Origin: Mesonia sp. HuA40
GTDB lineage: Bacteria; Bacteroidota; Bacteroidia; Flavobacteriales; Flavobacteriaceae
Direction of reading: 5' to 3'
Assembly: GCF_008017835.1 (NCBI RefSeq)
Contig: NZ_VRLT01000024.1
Coordinates: 62,001 to 126,000 of the forward strand
DNA: 64,000 nucleotides
The first letter of the stretch is position 1; every line of letters begins with the position of its first letter. A program made the translations under genes and the position numbers. Shown in pieces: positions 39,392-49,543 of this stretch. Below the pieces are notes generated by a model, which saw only the letters and a list, made by a program, of their open reading frames with translations, searched no databases and was not told the origin of the DNA.

Positions 39392-41469
39392 TGGCTACTC
39401 CTATTTTTAATCCTGCGGTACTATCTTACAACTACCAGAAAAATTCAGGCTTGGTGCCTAGCCAACAGTTCACCATATTTTTAGGCGACAACCCTAACTT
39501 AGATTTTCAACTTAACACGTTGCAGTTAACTGGCCCCAATTGGCTTACCTTTATTTTTGATAAGTTTACCTATGATGGCAATAATAAGGTTGAGTATGCA
39601 TTCTTTAACATAGCCATTAATCCGCAATTTGCAGATAATCTTGCCGTTGGCTATCATCAAGATAATGTTAATTTTAGTATCAAATTCACCGATACTGCTT
39701 TGCCGTTAGGTACTTTTACCTACTCAAAAACTACTACTGCAAATGTTCAAGTATCAGAATATCAACAACTAGAGGTAAACCCCACACAATTTAATTTTAA
39801 TGAAGTAGTGGGTAACCCCAACCCGGCAGCCGTTTATTTTACTATACAAACACAAAACAACTGGTCTATTACACCCAACCAAAATTGGTTAAGTTTTAGC
39901 GCTACAAATGGTTATGGCAATGACACTATAGCGCTCTTTGTAGATATTTCTGGTCTTGCAAAAGGTTATTACACTGCCAGCTTCTTGGTAGACGATGGTA
40001 ACACGACAAAAACAGGAAATGTAGCCATTAATATGGCGGCAAATGGTCAAGAAGAAGAGTTTTTATTGGCTACGCCAAATGCTCTTCAATTTTCTATTGA
40101 ATATTTAGAGGCAGCTACCACCCAAAAAAATATTGTAATACAAACCTCGCAGCCCGTAAGCATAAGCACCACAGAAAGTTGGTTAAACCTACAGCAAACC
40201 AACTTTGCTGCAGGAACACACATTTTAAATGTCAACTTACAAAACACATCAAATTTAGCTATTGGCAGCTACCCTGCAACCATTAAGCTAGATAATGGCA
40301 TAAAAGAAGAATATATAAATGTGTTGCTCATTGTAAGTAAAGAAGAAGTAAGCGGTCTTTATAATGGAGCCTTTTACTTTTCAGAATCACGCCCAAAACT
40401 CGTGTTAACCACTCCCAATCAAAATAAAGAGGCGGTGCTAGATTATACCGTACAAGCCACTAGAGGGATTAAGAAATACCAACAGAAAGTACCTTTTTAC
40501 AACAATAATTTAAATAGGGTAATAGGTCAAGAAACCAATTTGCTTTTGCAAGCAGAATCTTTACCAAATGTAATTATTACCAGCTTTGTCGCCATGTTAA
40601 ATCCGTTGCAAATGGCTTTAGAAATTTCAGATAAATACATAAATGGTTTAGAGCTTAATCATCGTATAAACTATGGTAACTTAAGATTTATAACGGGATT
40701 AAATCCGCTTCAAGCGCTTAAAGAAGATTTTATAGAGATGCACATTCTGCGCTATATAACCGTTAATGGCTCTGGCAATCAAGGTCAAGGCGAGGCACCT
40801 ATTGGTCCTATTGCCCCAGCTTCTTTACCGCACGAATATAGGCTTACGCATTTACCTTTAAAGGTTTATGCACCAAAAGACGGCTTGTTGGCTTTTTCAT
40901 TTTATAGCGATAATACGCCCGCCCAATGCGATTTAACCTTTGTAGATTTAGAAGATAATGTATCGGTTAGCTTTATACCTAATCCTATTCGCGCAGATTT
41001 AATTACTTGCTTTATCAATTTAAATGATTATGATCTTGAGCCTGGGGAGCAACTACAAATAGCTTGTAGCCTTATAGAGTGTACGGTGGTTATTAAAGAA
41101 AGCAAGCTACCTACCACTCAAATAATTTTTGAAAATCAGTGGCAACTGCCAGAGATTTTTAATTGCACGGGAGAGGTAGAAGTAGATTTTCAAGAAGACT
41201 CAGAAACCACAACTATAAGCGTAGATGGTAAAGAATACACCAAAATTTTAGAGAGCAAAACCCCTCAAAAATTTAGAATAAACACGGGTAACATCTATAC
41301 CGAAGAAGAAGTAGCACAACTAACGCGAATTTTAGAGTCTAAAAAAATATGGATTAAAATTGGTGATTATAAATATGAGGTGGTGCGAAATTTCTCTAGT
41401 CTAAAAAAACACGCTACTAGAAGAAATGAGAGAGAATTTATTTTAACTTTTGAAACCGCATTGGTATGA
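39391..41469 (+). CDS. Tail protein with BACON-like domains
   Basis: A 692-residue virion protein. Residues about 125-320 contain two tandem beta domains of BACON type: LEVNPTQFNFNEVVGN, WSITPNQNWLSFSATNG and a matching second set (ALQFSIEYLEAATTQ, STTESWLNLQ). The C-terminal half (YEVVRNFSSLKKHATRRNE) is a different, tail-specific region. BACON domains are thought to bind glycans or mucins, and are known in phages of Bacteroidota. Likely a distal tail protein. Confidence 0.75.
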   Translation: MATPIFNPAVLSYNYQKNSGLVPSQQFTIFLGDNPNLDFQLNTLQLTGPNWLTFIFDKFTYDGNNKVEYAFFNIAINPQFADNLAVGYHQDNVNFSIKFTDTALPLGTFTYSKTTTANVQVSEYQQLEVNPTQFNFNEVVGNPNPAAVYFTIQTQNNWSITPNQNWLSFSATNGYGNDTIALFVDISGLAKGYYTASFLVDDGNTTKTGNVAINMAANGQEEEFLLATPNALQFSIEYLEAATTQKNIVIQTSQPVSISTTESWLNLQQTNFAAGTHILNVNLQNTSNLAIGSYPATIKLDNGIKEEYINVLLIVSKEEVSGLYNGAFYFSESRPKLVLTTPNQNKEAVLDYTVQATRGIKKYQQKVPFYNNNLNRVIGQETNLLLQAESLPNVIITSFVAMLNPLQMALEISDKYINGLELNHRINYGNLRFITGLNPLQALKEDFIEMHILRYITVNGSGNQGQGEAPIGPIAPASLPHEYRLTHLPLKVYAPKDGLLAFSFYSDNTPAQCDLTFVDLEDNVSVSFIPNPIRADLITCFINLNDYDLEPGEQLQIACSLIECTVVIKESKLPTTQIIFENQWQLPEIFNCTGEVEVDFQEDSETTTISVDGKEYTKILESKTPQKFRINTGNIYTEEEVAQLTRILESKKIWIKIGDYKYEVVRNFSSLKKHATRRNEREFILTFETALV

Positions 41470-43265
41470 TTTTACTGCAAGCTCCTACTTTTCAAATAGA
41501 CTTAAGTGCTTATGGTGTAAAGCTTAATGAAGAAAGCGATTTATTTTCAGACAACATCTATAAATCTTATAGTTTACCATTTACCATTAAAGCAGATGAA
41601 GAGCTATTGGTAAAACTTGGTTTGCCAACTTTGGGTAATATACAAAACATTAACCAAGAGATAAAATGCCGTATTGTATTACCTAACCGCCATTTACCAG
41701 CAACCTTATTTTTAGGTGAAATGAGAAATCACAACCTAGAGTGCAATATTACCTATGGTAAAAATAACCTTGCTGTATATGATGTAGCCCTTAAAGATTT
41801 GCCTTGGCCCTTTATAATTCCCAACGAGCCACTTATAGATTTTGCAAAAAATCAAACACAAAACTCTTGGCCCAACAGCCAAATGGCTTTTCCTGTTGTG
41901 TATGCTCCAGATATCGTAAAGGGCGATGAATACGATAAATTCTTAGGTTTTGTAAATAATTATGACACGCAAAATGATAAGTATATAGAAAACGAAATTG
42001 TACAAGAGCAAGATGATCAAGGCGCAAACATAGATGTGTATTACAATAAAAACGTGATGCTGCCTATGCCTTATCTTCTAGAAATTGTAAAAATGGGTTA
42101 CGCACAAGAAAATAAAAAGGTGGTGGGTGCCGCCTTACTAGATGAAGATTTAAAAAGAGCGGTTTACTTTCCTAAAGGTTACTTAGAGAAATTTGCGGCA
42201 AACGAGTATGCGCAAATAAGTTTTACAACCCGATCTGGTGTAGATAGACTTACTCCGAATTCACCGCTTTACAATGTGTATGATTACCGCTTTACCCCAA
42301 CCAAACAAGGCACTTATAAATTAGACTTATTTATAAATTTACCTCCTGGGCTTGCCTCGGCTTTTTTTCTTACGGTCTTTAGAGAAGATGCACTTTCTCA
42401 AGCTTTAACCGCTGTTAAAAGCTACCAATCTTTTAACACGCGTGTGCAAATACAGGAAACGCTAACCTTTAATGTAGAAATTCAAGATACTTTAGACCCC
42501 GTACTGGTAAGGTTGGCTATACCCTACACAGATGTAAATATTGAAGAATACAACAGTTTAGAGTGGAAATATGACGAAGGTAGATTAAATGTATTCCCAC
42601 AAATTTTTAACCTTGCCAATTTTATGCCAGATTTAAAATTTGGCGAGTTTATGAATGAGTTAAAAAACTGGTTGAATCTTGATGTAGATGTACAAGAAAA
42701 TTATGTTAAAATAGATTTTGTAAAAGACTCTATATTACAACGCCCAAAAGTAAATCACGAACATTTAGAACTGGTAAGCCCGTTATGGCGAAATAACAAT
42801 AACAGAGTTTACGTGCTTAAATATTCAAATGGCGATGAAATATATTATGACAAAACGGGTCAAGTATATCAAAAACCACGTGATGGGCAAGAAGCTATAA
42901 ATATAGATATGGATGTACAACCCTTAGAGGTAGAAAGCAATAAAAGTATAATTACCGCCAAAGCTCCAGAAGAAAGGGCAAAAATAGATTTTATCTTGCA
43001 CGATGCCCCTAGCGTATTTGTTAACCCGAAAATAGCTGAAAATTTAAGTTTGCAAGAAGTGGCAACAAAAAACTGGTTCCCTTGGCTTCGCTTTCGCGTT
43101 AATTCAAAAACTTGTAAAGAAGAATTTGAATGCAGCATACACGAAGAAGTAGAGCTTAAACCTTTAAGCTACAAGTATAAAGAACTACTCATTATAAAGA
43201 AGTTAAACAAAAAGTTTTTAAGTGAGAAACGTATGCGTGTAGAGATAGAGGCCGAGTCTTTCTAA
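41466..43265 (+). CDS. Tail tip/baseplate hub protein
   Basis: A 599-residue protein, last of the late operon. The start (FQIDLSAYGVKLNEESDLF) and the internal beta-rich segments resemble large tail hub proteins of flavobacterial siphophages. It overlaps the BACON protein by four bases and the integrase gene end on the other strand by four bases. The hub role is inferred from size and position after the tape measure. Confidence 0.6.
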   Translation: MILLQAPTFQIDLSAYGVKLNEESDLFSDNIYKSYSLPFTIKADEELLVKLGLPTLGNIQNINQEIKCRIVLPNRHLPATLFLGEMRNHNLECNITYGKNNLAVYDVALKDLPWPFIIPNEPLIDFAKNQTQNSWPNSQMAFPVVYAPDIVKGDEYDKFLGFVNNYDTQNDKYIENEIVQEQDDQGANIDVYYNKNVMLPMPYLLEIVKMGYAQENKKVVGAALLDEDLKRAVYFPKGYLEKFAANEYAQISFTTRSGVDRLTPNSPLYNVYDYRFTPTKQGTYKLDLFINLPPGLASAFFLTVFREDALSQALTAVKSYQSFNTRVQIQETLTFNVEIQDTLDPVLVRLAIPYTDVNIEEYNSLEWKYDEGRLNVFPQIFNLANFMPDLKFGEFMNELKNWLNLDVDVQENYVKIDFVKDSILQRPKVNHEHLELVSPLWRNNNNRVYVLKYSNGDEIYYDKTGQVYQKPRDGQEAINIDMDVQPLEVESNKSIITAKAPEERAKIDFILHDAPSVFVNPKIAENLSLQEVATKNWFPWLRFRVNSKTCKEEFECSIHEEVELKPLSYKYKELLIIKKLNKKFLSEKRMRVEIEAESF

Positions 43266-44572
43266 ATATCTAAAGTGTAAATGTCGCTATGATCTGCCGG
43301 GATAGATCGCTTATGTTTACGCAAATAATTTTTTATGCCGCTTACAGACCTATGCCCTGTAAGTGGCATTAGTTTAAACAAAATTTCTTGTTCACCCATA
43401 CCTTTATCAACCAAAGAGTTATAAAGATTAAGAATAGCCGTGTGCCTTACAGAATAGAGGCTGTAATAACGACCATAACCAAGTTCATTTTTAATGTCGC
43501 GAAAACGTTTAGAAAAATGATCTACCCGGCTTTTTAATTTGGCACCATTCCACTCTGCCGGTTTACCTTCTGCGGTAAATAAGTGATAGTTTGCAGGGTA
43601 TTTATCTATTTGCATTTCATTTAAGGTAGGCTTTATTTTATGAATTAAGCGCCTATAACTCAGTAATTCGGTTTTTGTTTTAACACTTAAAAAAAAGTTT
43701 TCGATATCAATATCTCCTACTTTTAGTCTACAAATCTCTATAGGTCTTAAAATAGGGTAAATCATAAACCTTAAAAAATGCAATAAGTAAGGATCATTTT
43801 TTAAAATGTATTTTTTAATATCATCTAATTCTTTAACCGTAAAAGCTTTGTTGTTCACCGGTTCTTGATCTACTTTAGGTACTTGCTTAATAAAGTTTAA
43901 AGGTATAAAACGCTCGTCTTGTAAGATAGTAAAGAGAGAAGATAAAGAGCGTTTATGATTATTTATCGAAGTACCACTTAAACCTTTTTTAGTTTTTTGA
44001 TTTACATAATCAAAGCGTAAAAAATCCCAAAATTCATAAAACTTATCAATATCAAAATCTTTGACATCAAGCCCTAAATAACCATTTTTATAAGCCCAAT
44101 CTTTAAATCTATTAAGATGAAAGTTGTACCCATTTAGGGTAGCTTCAGCTTTATTTGCCTCTAAAATTTTATAGGCATACGCCAAAGCTTTTTCTAAGGT
44201 AATAGACTTTCTATTTATTTTTTTTGAAGAAGCTATATTTTTAGTAACAGGATTCCACCCTCTTTGTAAAGCCGACTCAATAGCTTGTTTTAAGCTTTTA
44301 GCTACTGCCTCTCGCTCTTTAAGTGTTTTATAGCGATTGATGCCTTTTTGATACTGAAATTTCTTTTTAAATTTACCCGTATTCTCATCCCGCCAGTAAA
44401 AATAAACGTGCCACCTTTTTTTAAGAGTAACCTTACCATCTATTTTTGGTTTATAAATGCTAATTTTAGAATAGGGTTTCTTTTTCATTTCAACATCAAA
44501 ATATACCGTTTCCACGGATTGTTTTATATGTTCGTTTTTAGTCGCATTTTTATTTTTTGATTTCTTTCTCAT
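43262..44572 (-). CDS. Tyrosine-family prophage integrase
   Basis: A 436-residue recombinase that inserts the phage at tRNA-Leu. It has an N-terminal arm-binding region, a SAM-like core-binding domain (about 125-225), and a catalytic domain: R276 in LRPIEICRL, R376 in YSVRHTA, H407 in LTGHR and nucleophile Y416 in KNYLRKH. The first catalytic His is replaced by Tyr (Y373). The gene starts 55 bases from attR. It is not an IntI type as no IntI-specific insert is seen. Confidence 0.95.
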   Translation of the reverse strand: MRKKSKNKNATKNEHIKQSVETVYFDVEMKKKPYSKISIYKPKIDGKVTLKKRWHVYFYWRDENTGKFKKKFQYQKGINRYKTLKEREAVAKSLKQAIESALQRGWNPVTKNIASSKKINRKSITLEKALAYAYKILEANKAEATLNGYNFHLNRFKDWAYKNGYLGLDVKDFDIDKFYEFWDFLRFDYVNQKTKKGLSGTSINNHKRSLSSLFTILQDERFIPLNFIKQVPKVDQEPVNNKAFTVKELDDIKKYILKNDPYLLHFLRFMIYPILRPIEICRLKVGDIDIENFFLSVKTKTELLSYRRLIHKIKPTLNEMQIDKYPANYHLFTAEGKPAEWNGAKLKSRVDHFSKRFRDIKNELGYGRYYSLYSVRHTAILNLYNSLVDKGMGEQEILFKLMPLTGHRSVSGIKNYLRKHKRSIPADHSDIYTLDI

Positions 44573-44596
44573 CGCCTTAAGAGAAGTCCAAAAACA

Positions 44597-44627
44597 AGCA
44601 AACCCCTTAAAAAATAAGGGGTTTGCT
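44597..44627 (-). terminator. Phage-supplied terminator for tRNA-Leu
   Basis: AGCAAACCCCTTA and TAAGGGGTTTGCT form a perfect 13-pair stem with a five-base loop. On the minus strand it follows the tRNA-Leu 3' end and leads into TTGTTTTTG. It lies in prophage DNA and replaces the chromosomal terminator now at 6113-6148. Confidence 0.85.
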
Positions 44628-44684
44628 AAAGTACTCGGGACGGGACTTGAACCCGTACGAACAAATGTTCATTGGATTTTAAGT
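44627..44684. repeat. attR: 58-bp direct repeat inside tRNA-Leu
   Basis: Identical to 6148-6205. Here it forms the 3' part of an intact tRNA-Leu gene, so integration restored the gene. The match stops where the tRNA 5' half begins (44685). Confidence 0.95.
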
Positions 44685-44715
44685 CCAACGTGTCTACCAA
44701 TTCCACCACCCGAGC
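44632..44715 (-). tRNA. tRNA-Leu (UAA)
   Basis: 84 nt. The acceptor stem GCTCGGG pairs with CCCGAGT, the discriminator is A and CCA is not encoded. The anticodon stem TTGGA/TCCAA encloses loop CTTAAAA with anticodon TAA. There is a long variable arm and T-loop TTCAAGT. The 3' part comes from phage DNA. Confidence 0.95.
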
Positions 44716-44750
44716 ATACTATTTTTTACCGATAGGTATAATACATACAG

Positions 44751-44823
44751 AGCGAAAAACGGGATTCGAACCCGCGACCTCCACCTTGGCAAGGTGGCGC
44801 TCTACCAACTGAGCTATTTTCGC
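44751..44823 (-). tRNA. tRNA-Gly (GCC)
   Basis: 73 nt. The acceptor GCGAAAA pairs with TTTTCGC, the discriminator is T and CCA is not encoded. The anticodon stem CCACC/GGTGG encloses loop TTGCCAA with anticodon GCC. It lies upstream of tRNA-Leu on the same strand. Confidence 0.97.
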
Positions 44824-44953
44824 GTTTTATCGTTGACAATAAAACCAAACTAAACTTTGGGCAATTTACCTAAACATTTCTAAGAAATGATTTTCTTACT
44901 AAGGCCTTATCGTGGTGTGTTTTCTAAAGAACGTGCAATCGTGATTGCGGATG

Positions 44954-44983
44954 CAAATTTAAATGTTTTTTTAGTTTAAACAA
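44954..44983 (-). promoter_or_regulatory. Promoter of the tRNA-Gly/tRNA-Leu operon
   Basis: On the minus strand TTG (44983-44981), a 19-base spacer and TAAATTTG (44961-44954) match the flavobacterial -33/-7 consensus exactly. It lies between mutS and the tRNAs. Confidence 0.7.
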
Positions 44984-45001
44984 GTAAAACCTCAAGTTTT
45001 T

Positions 45002-47617
45002 TTATTTTTTTTCTTGTTGCACCAAACTTCGTTTAATTTCATTTAATTTCATTAAAGCCTCAACTGGCGTTAATGTATTGATATCTAGAGACGTAATCAT
45101 TTCTTTAATTTCTTCGAGTAAAGGATCATCTAATTTAAAAAAACTAAGTTGGGGTTCTTGCTCTGTAGCCTTCTTTATATTATCTCTTTGAGTTTCTTCT
45201 CCTCTAGAAGCTTCTAGCTTACCTAATATTTTACCTGCCCTATACAAAACCTGCTGGGGCATACCGGCCATTTTGGCCACGTGAATTCCAAAACTATGCT
45301 CGCTACCCCCGGGTACCAATTTCCTCAAAAATAAAACCTTATCTTTTAATTCCTTAACCGAAACATTAAAATTCTTAATTCTGGTAAAATCTTGAGTCAT
45401 CTCATTTAATTCGTGATAATGCGTTGCAAATAAGGTTTTTGGTTGAGCAGGATGTTCGTGCAAATACTCGCTAATCGCCCAAGCAATAGAAATACCATCA
45501 TAGGTACTGGTCCCCCTTCCTATCTCATCTAACAAAATCAAACTACGTGGTGATAAATTATTTAATATACTGGCGGTTTCATTCATTTCAACCATAAAGG
45601 TAGATTCCCCTAAACTGATGTTATCACTAGCCCCTACCCTTGTAAAAATTTTATCAACCAAACCAATTTCCGCCGATTTTGCCGGAACAAAACTCCCCAT
45701 CTGGGCTAGCAAAACTATTAAAGCAGTTTGCCTTAATATTGCCGATTTACCACTCATATTTGGCCCCGTTATCATCATGATTTGTTGCGACTCAGAATCC
45801 AGGTACAAATCATTTGCGATATATACTTGATCGCTCTTTAGTTGTTTTTCAATAACAGGATGCCTACCCGATTCAATGTTCAACTGCAAACTATCATTAA
45901 TCTTTGGTCGTACATAGGAGTTTTCTTGCGCCAATTGAGCAAATCCTTGCAAACAATCTAATTGACCAATAACCAATGCGTTTTGTTGTATTGTTTTAAT
46001 GTAATCGCTTAGCCAGTTTACCAATTGCCCAAACAATTGCTGTTCTATTTGATAAATCTTTTCTTCAGCTCCTAGTATTTTTGCTTCGTACTCTTTAAGT
46101 TCTTCGGTGATGTAACGTTCTGCATTAACCAAAGTTTGCTTTCGCACCCAATGCTCAGGCACCTTATCTTTATGTGTGTTTCTAACCTCAAGATAATAAC
46201 CAAATACATTATTACTTGCTATCTTTAAGCTACTTATTCCTGTTTCTTGTATATGTTTTTGAAGCATTTGATCGAGATGATCTTTACCTGTATAAGCTAA
46301 ATTCCTTAAGTCATCAAGTTCTTCAGAAAAACCAGCTGCAATAGCTCCTCCTTTCAAAATAGAAACCGGAGCCTCTTCCTTTAAACAAGATTCAATTTTA
46401 TTCTGTAACAAGTTGCATGGCTGTAAATTTTCTGACATCTTAGCCAGTGCCTCTATTTTAGAATTTTGTAGCAGGGCTTTTATCGGTTCAATCGCAGCAA
46501 TCGAGTTTTTTAGTTGTACCACTTCACGTGGATTTATTTTCTGTGTAGCTATCTTAGAAACCAACCGCTCTAAATCACCAATTTTATGCAGTTGTTGCTG
46601 AAGGGTTTCTCTAGCTGCAAAAGATTTATGAAAAAAATCTACAGCCTCGTGACGATCTGTAATACGTTCTTTGTTTTTTAGAGGCAATGCTAACCAACGT
46701 TTTAACATCCTGCCTCCCATGGCACTCAGAGTTTTATCTATAACGCCCAGCAAAGTAACGGCTTGCGGTGTATTGGCCTCATAAAGCTCTAAATTCCTGA
46801 TGGTAAATTTGTCCATCCAAACAAATTCTTCTGTGGCAATGCGCTGTATAGCGGTGATATGCTTTAATTGCCTGTGCTGCGTCTCACTCAAATAATACAA
46901 AATAGCTCCGCAAGCTATAATGCCTTCTTCTAAATGTTCAACGCCAAAACCTTTTAAACTAGCCACATCAAAATGTGATTTTAGTGTCTCTTTGGCATAA
47001 TCACTTTGATAAACCCAATCTTCTAAATAAAAATTATTTAAATCTTCGCCAAGTAGTTTTGCAACTTGAGATCTATGTTTTTTAGAAATAAGCACTTCAC
47101 TAGGCGAAAAATTTTGCAACAACTTCTCAATGTACTCCTCATTACCCTGGGCTGTTAAAAATTCACCGGTAGAAACATCTAGAAACGCAATACCAAAATG
47201 GGTTTTGCCAACCTGTATCGCCGCTAAAAAATTATTGGTTTTTCGCTGTAAAACCTCATCATTTAGTGCTACTCCTGGCGTCACCAACTCGGTAACTCCT
47301 CGCTTTACAATTTTTTTGGTTTGCTTAGGGTCTTCGAGCTGATCGCAAATAGCAACTCGTTCGCCTGCTTTAACTAATTTTGGTAAGTAGTTGTTTAAAG
47401 AATGGTGAGGAAATCCGGCTAACTCTGTTCGTTCTCCTCCATTATTTCTATTGGTAAGTACAATATCAAGTATACGAGCAGCTTTAACCGCGTCTTCACC
47501 AAAAGTTTCGTAAAAATCACCCACACGAAATAGAAGCATAGCATCAGGATACTTAGCTTTAATCGCGTTGTATTGTTTCATCAACGGGGTTACTTTATCT
47601 TTCTTTTTTGCTGCCAC
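45002..47617 (-). CDS. mutS: DNA mismatch repair protein MutS
   Basis: The mismatch-recognition ATPase, 871 residues. The N-terminal mismatch-reading motif is in [11 protein letters not shown] (the conserved Phe-x-Glu). The ATPase domain has Walker [15 protein letters not shown] near residue 620, Walker [14 protein letters not shown] and the conserved ATHYHEL. The length matches MutS1. It is a single-gene unit on the strand of the tRNAs but with its own 5' region. Confidence 0.97.
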   Translation of the reverse strand: MAAKKKDKVTPLMKQYNAIKAKYPDAMLLFRVGDFYETFGEDAVKAARILDIVLTNRNNGGERTELAGFPHHSLNNYLPKLVKAGERVAICDQLEDPKQTKKIVKRGVTELVTPGVALNDEVLQRKTNNFLAAIQVGKTHFGIAFLDVSTGEFLTAQGNEEYIEKLLQNFSPSEVLISKKHRSQVAKLLGEDLNNFYLEDWVYQSDYAKETLKSHFDVASLKGFGVEHLEEGIIACGAILYYLSETQHRQLKHITAIQRIATEEFVWMDKFTIRNLELYEANTPQAVTLLGVIDKTLSAMGGRMLKRWLALPLKNKERITDRHEAVDFFHKSFAARETLQQQLHKIGDLERLVSKIATQKINPREVVQLKNSIAAIEPIKALLQNSKIEALAKMSENLQPCNLLQNKIESCLKEEAPVSILKGGAIAAGFSEELDDLRNLAYTGKDHLDQMLQKHIQETGISSLKIASNNVFGYYLEVRNTHKDKVPEHWVRKQTLVNAERYITEELKEYEAKILGAEEKIYQIEQQLFGQLVNWLSDYIKTIQQNALVIGQLDCLQGFAQLAQENSYVRPKINDSLQLNIESGRHPVIEKQLKSDQVYIANDLYLDSESQQIMMITGPNMSGKSAILRQTALIVLLAQMGSFVPAKSAEIGLVDKIFTRVGASDNISLGESTFMVEMNETASILNNLSPRSLILLDEIGRGTSTYDGISIAWAISEYLHEHPAQPKTLFATHYHELNEMTQDFTRIKNFNVSVKELKDKVLFLRKLVPGGSEHSFGIHVAKMAGMPQQVLYRAGKILGKLEASRGEETQRDNIKKATEQEPQLSFFKLDDPLLEEIKEMITSLDINTLTPVEALMKLNEIKRSLVQQEKK

Positions 47618-47784
47618 GTTAATTGGTTTTTAGGTTGGTGGTAAAAATACAAGTTTTGCTTCACAAAGCCCTTTTAGCTGCATAATTTTATAAATTTGCA
47701 GCTTAAAAATCCGCCTTTAAGGCAAAATATAAATATTGCCATAAGTCGTTGTTATTATTTTACCAAATTATTTAGCGCTTCATT

Positions 47785-48321
47785 ATGAAAAATAGAAAAT
47801 TAAAAAATATAGAATTAGATCGTAAGTCTCCAAAAGAATTTAAAACAGCGACTAAAACACCAATAAGTATAATTTTAGATAACATAAGAAGCCTAAATAA
47901 TATAGGATCTGTTTTTAGAACAGCCGATGCTTTTTTAATTGAAAAGGTTTACCTATGCGGAATTACGGCGCAACCGCCACATAAAGATATACGCAAAACA
48001 GCACTAGGAGCTACCGAAACAGTTTCTTGGGAGTATGTAGAAGACACGCTAAGTTTGGTTGAGCGACTAAAAGCAGAAAACAAAAAAATACTGGCAGTTG
48101 AACAAGCCGAAAATTCTACGGCGTTACAAAATTATGTTCCCACAAAAAATGAACATCTGGTTTTAATTTTTGGCAACGAGGTAAAAGGAGTGCAGCAAAA
48201 TGTTGTATCGGTTAGTGATTATGTAATTGAAATTCCGCAGCTAGGCAGCAAGCATTCGCTTAATATTTCGGTTAGTACAGGTATTGTAGTTTGGGATTTA
48301 TTTAGTAAAATAACACACTAA
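47785..48321 (+). CDS. SpoU/TrmH-family RNA 2'-O-methyltransferase
   Basis: A 178-residue SPOUT methyltransferase that uses SAM to methylate a ribose in tRNA or rRNA. The three SpoU motifs are visible: NIRSLNNIGSVFRTADAF, LIFGNEVKGV and IPQLGSKHSLNISVS. The length is short, without an N-terminal RNA-binding extension. The precise target nucleotide cannot be inferred. It ends two bases before the convergent folK fusion gene, without a clear terminator between. Confidence 0.85.
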   Translation: MKNRKLKNIELDRKSPKEFKTATKTPISIILDNIRSLNNIGSVFRTADAFLIEKVYLCGITAQPPHKDIRKTALGATETVSWEYVEDTLSLVERLKAENKKILAVEQAENSTALQNYVPTKNEHLVLIFGNEVKGVQQNVVSVSDYVIEIPQLGSKHSLNISVSTGIVVWDLFSKITH

Positions 48322-48323
48322 GT

Positions 48324-49442
48324 TTATGCCGATGCTATTTGCTCTAGTAGCGCTAAATAATCGGTTCGGTTTTGCACAAAATCATATTTAGAAATATCTA
48401 TAATCTTTACATTTAGATGATGCTGGTTTTTTATAAATCCTAAATATCCTTGATTAATTTTTTCTAAATAATCTTGGGGTATATTTTGTTCATAAGTTCT
48501 ACCCCGTTTTTTAATATTTTGCATTAAGCGCTCGGTGTTTTGGTATAGATACACATACAAATCTGGCTTGGCTAAATCTTTGTACATTATATCAAATAGC
48601 TTTTTATACAAGGCATACTCTTCTTCTTGAAGAGTGACTTTGGCGAAAATCAACGATTTGTATACATCGTAATCGGCCACCATAAAATCAGAAAACAAAT
48701 CATATTGCCCAATATCATCTAATAATTGTTGATACCGATCGGCTAAAAATGACATTTCTAAAGGAAAGGCATAGCGCGCTTGATCTTTATAAAATTTAGG
48801 TAAAAAAGGGTTATCTTTAAAACGTTCAGGAATTAATTTTGCCCCATAATCTTGTGCAATCATGGTAGCTAAACTTGTTTTTCCTGCCCCTATATTTCCT
48901 TCTATAGCCAAATAATTGCGTTTGTTAGCTGGTAATTGAGGCTGGTCTAAAACGGTATCTATTTTTTTAATGGGTAAACTCTCCAACTCGGCATACATTT
49001 GCTTTACGGATTTTTTGAGTTCAGGGTGAATAAAATCAGGCGCAATTTCGTTCAAAGGATACAGTACAAAATTGCGTTTATGCAGTTGCAAATGCGGCAC
49101 ATTTAGATGTTTACTATGAATTACTTCATCTTCAAAAAATAAAATATCTAAATCGATAGTTCTATTTGAAAAAAAATCGCCTTCACGAACTCTACCCAGT
49201 TTTTTTTCGATTCCCAATAAGGCATCAAGTAACTCTACTGGAGAAAGTCGCGCTTGCACCTGGATCACCAAATTTAAGAAGTCATCACCCAAAAACCCTT
49301 GTGCTTGCGTAGCATAAAGTGATGAACAGGCAGCAATGGTACCCACCTCTAGATGAATCTGATTTAGGGCAAGTTGAAGAAAATGCAATTTATCAGGGGC
49401 GTTACTACCCAGAGCGATGTAGGTTGAGGCAATATTTTTCAA
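48324..49442 (-). CDS. folK: FolK - deoxynucleoside kinase fusion
   Basis: A 372-residue two-domain protein. Residues 1-155 are 6-hydroxymethyl-7,8-dihydropterin pyrophosphokinase (YIALGSNAPDK, RTIDLDILFF with the metal-binding aspartates D97/D99, and VPHLQLHKRNFVLYPL), which makes the folate precursor. Residues about 175-372 are a deoxyadenosine/deoxyguanosine kinase with P-loop GNIGAGKTS (182-190) and the DRY motif FLADRYQQL. Such fusions are characteristic of Bacteroidota. The two activities may share regulation but act in separate pathways. Confidence 0.92.
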   Translation of the reverse strand: MKNIASTYIALGSNAPDKLHFLQLALNQIHLEVGTIAACSSLYATQAQGFLGDDFLNLVIQVQARLSPVELLDALLGIEKKLGRVREGDFFSNRTIDLDILFFEDEVIHSKHLNVPHLQLHKRNFVLYPLNEIAPDFIHPELKKSVKQMYAELESLPIKKIDTVLDQPQLPANKRNYLAIEGNIGAGKTSLATMIAQDYGAKLIPERFKDNPFLPKFYKDQARYAFPLEMSFLADRYQQLLDDIGQYDLFSDFMVADYDVYKSLIFAKVTLQEEEYALYKKLFDIMYKDLAKPDLYVYLYQNTERLMQNIKKRGRTYEQNIPQDYLEKINQGYLGFIKNQHHLNVKIIDISKYDFVQNRTDYLALLEQIASA

Positions 49443-49543
49443 AAAATTAACAGGCTAAGTTCTACAATTTCACAGCAAATTAAGTAAAACAAATTTACAT
49501 ATAGCTACATTTGTGACGAAGAGTATTAACAATTATTATTTTA

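Larger units (their letters stand above)
6148..44684. mobile_element. Siphovirus-type prophage, about 38.5 kb
   Basis: The element is bounded by a 58-bp direct repeat in tRNA-Leu(UAA). It contains an integrase, XRE repressor, early genes, portal, large and small terminase, ClpP-like protease, capsid, tail tube, tape measure, tail-tip proteins and a lysis cluster. No frameshift or transposon is evident in these genes, so it may be inducible. A long tape measure gene and no contractile sheath gene point to a non-contractile tail. There is no Mu-type transposase. Confidence 0.95.

Noticed and set aside
43262-44572. Integron integrase acting on the cassette-like array
   Set aside because: The protein is placed next to attR, resembles ordinary prophage integrases and lacks an evident IntI-specific insert; the array is 27 kb away.
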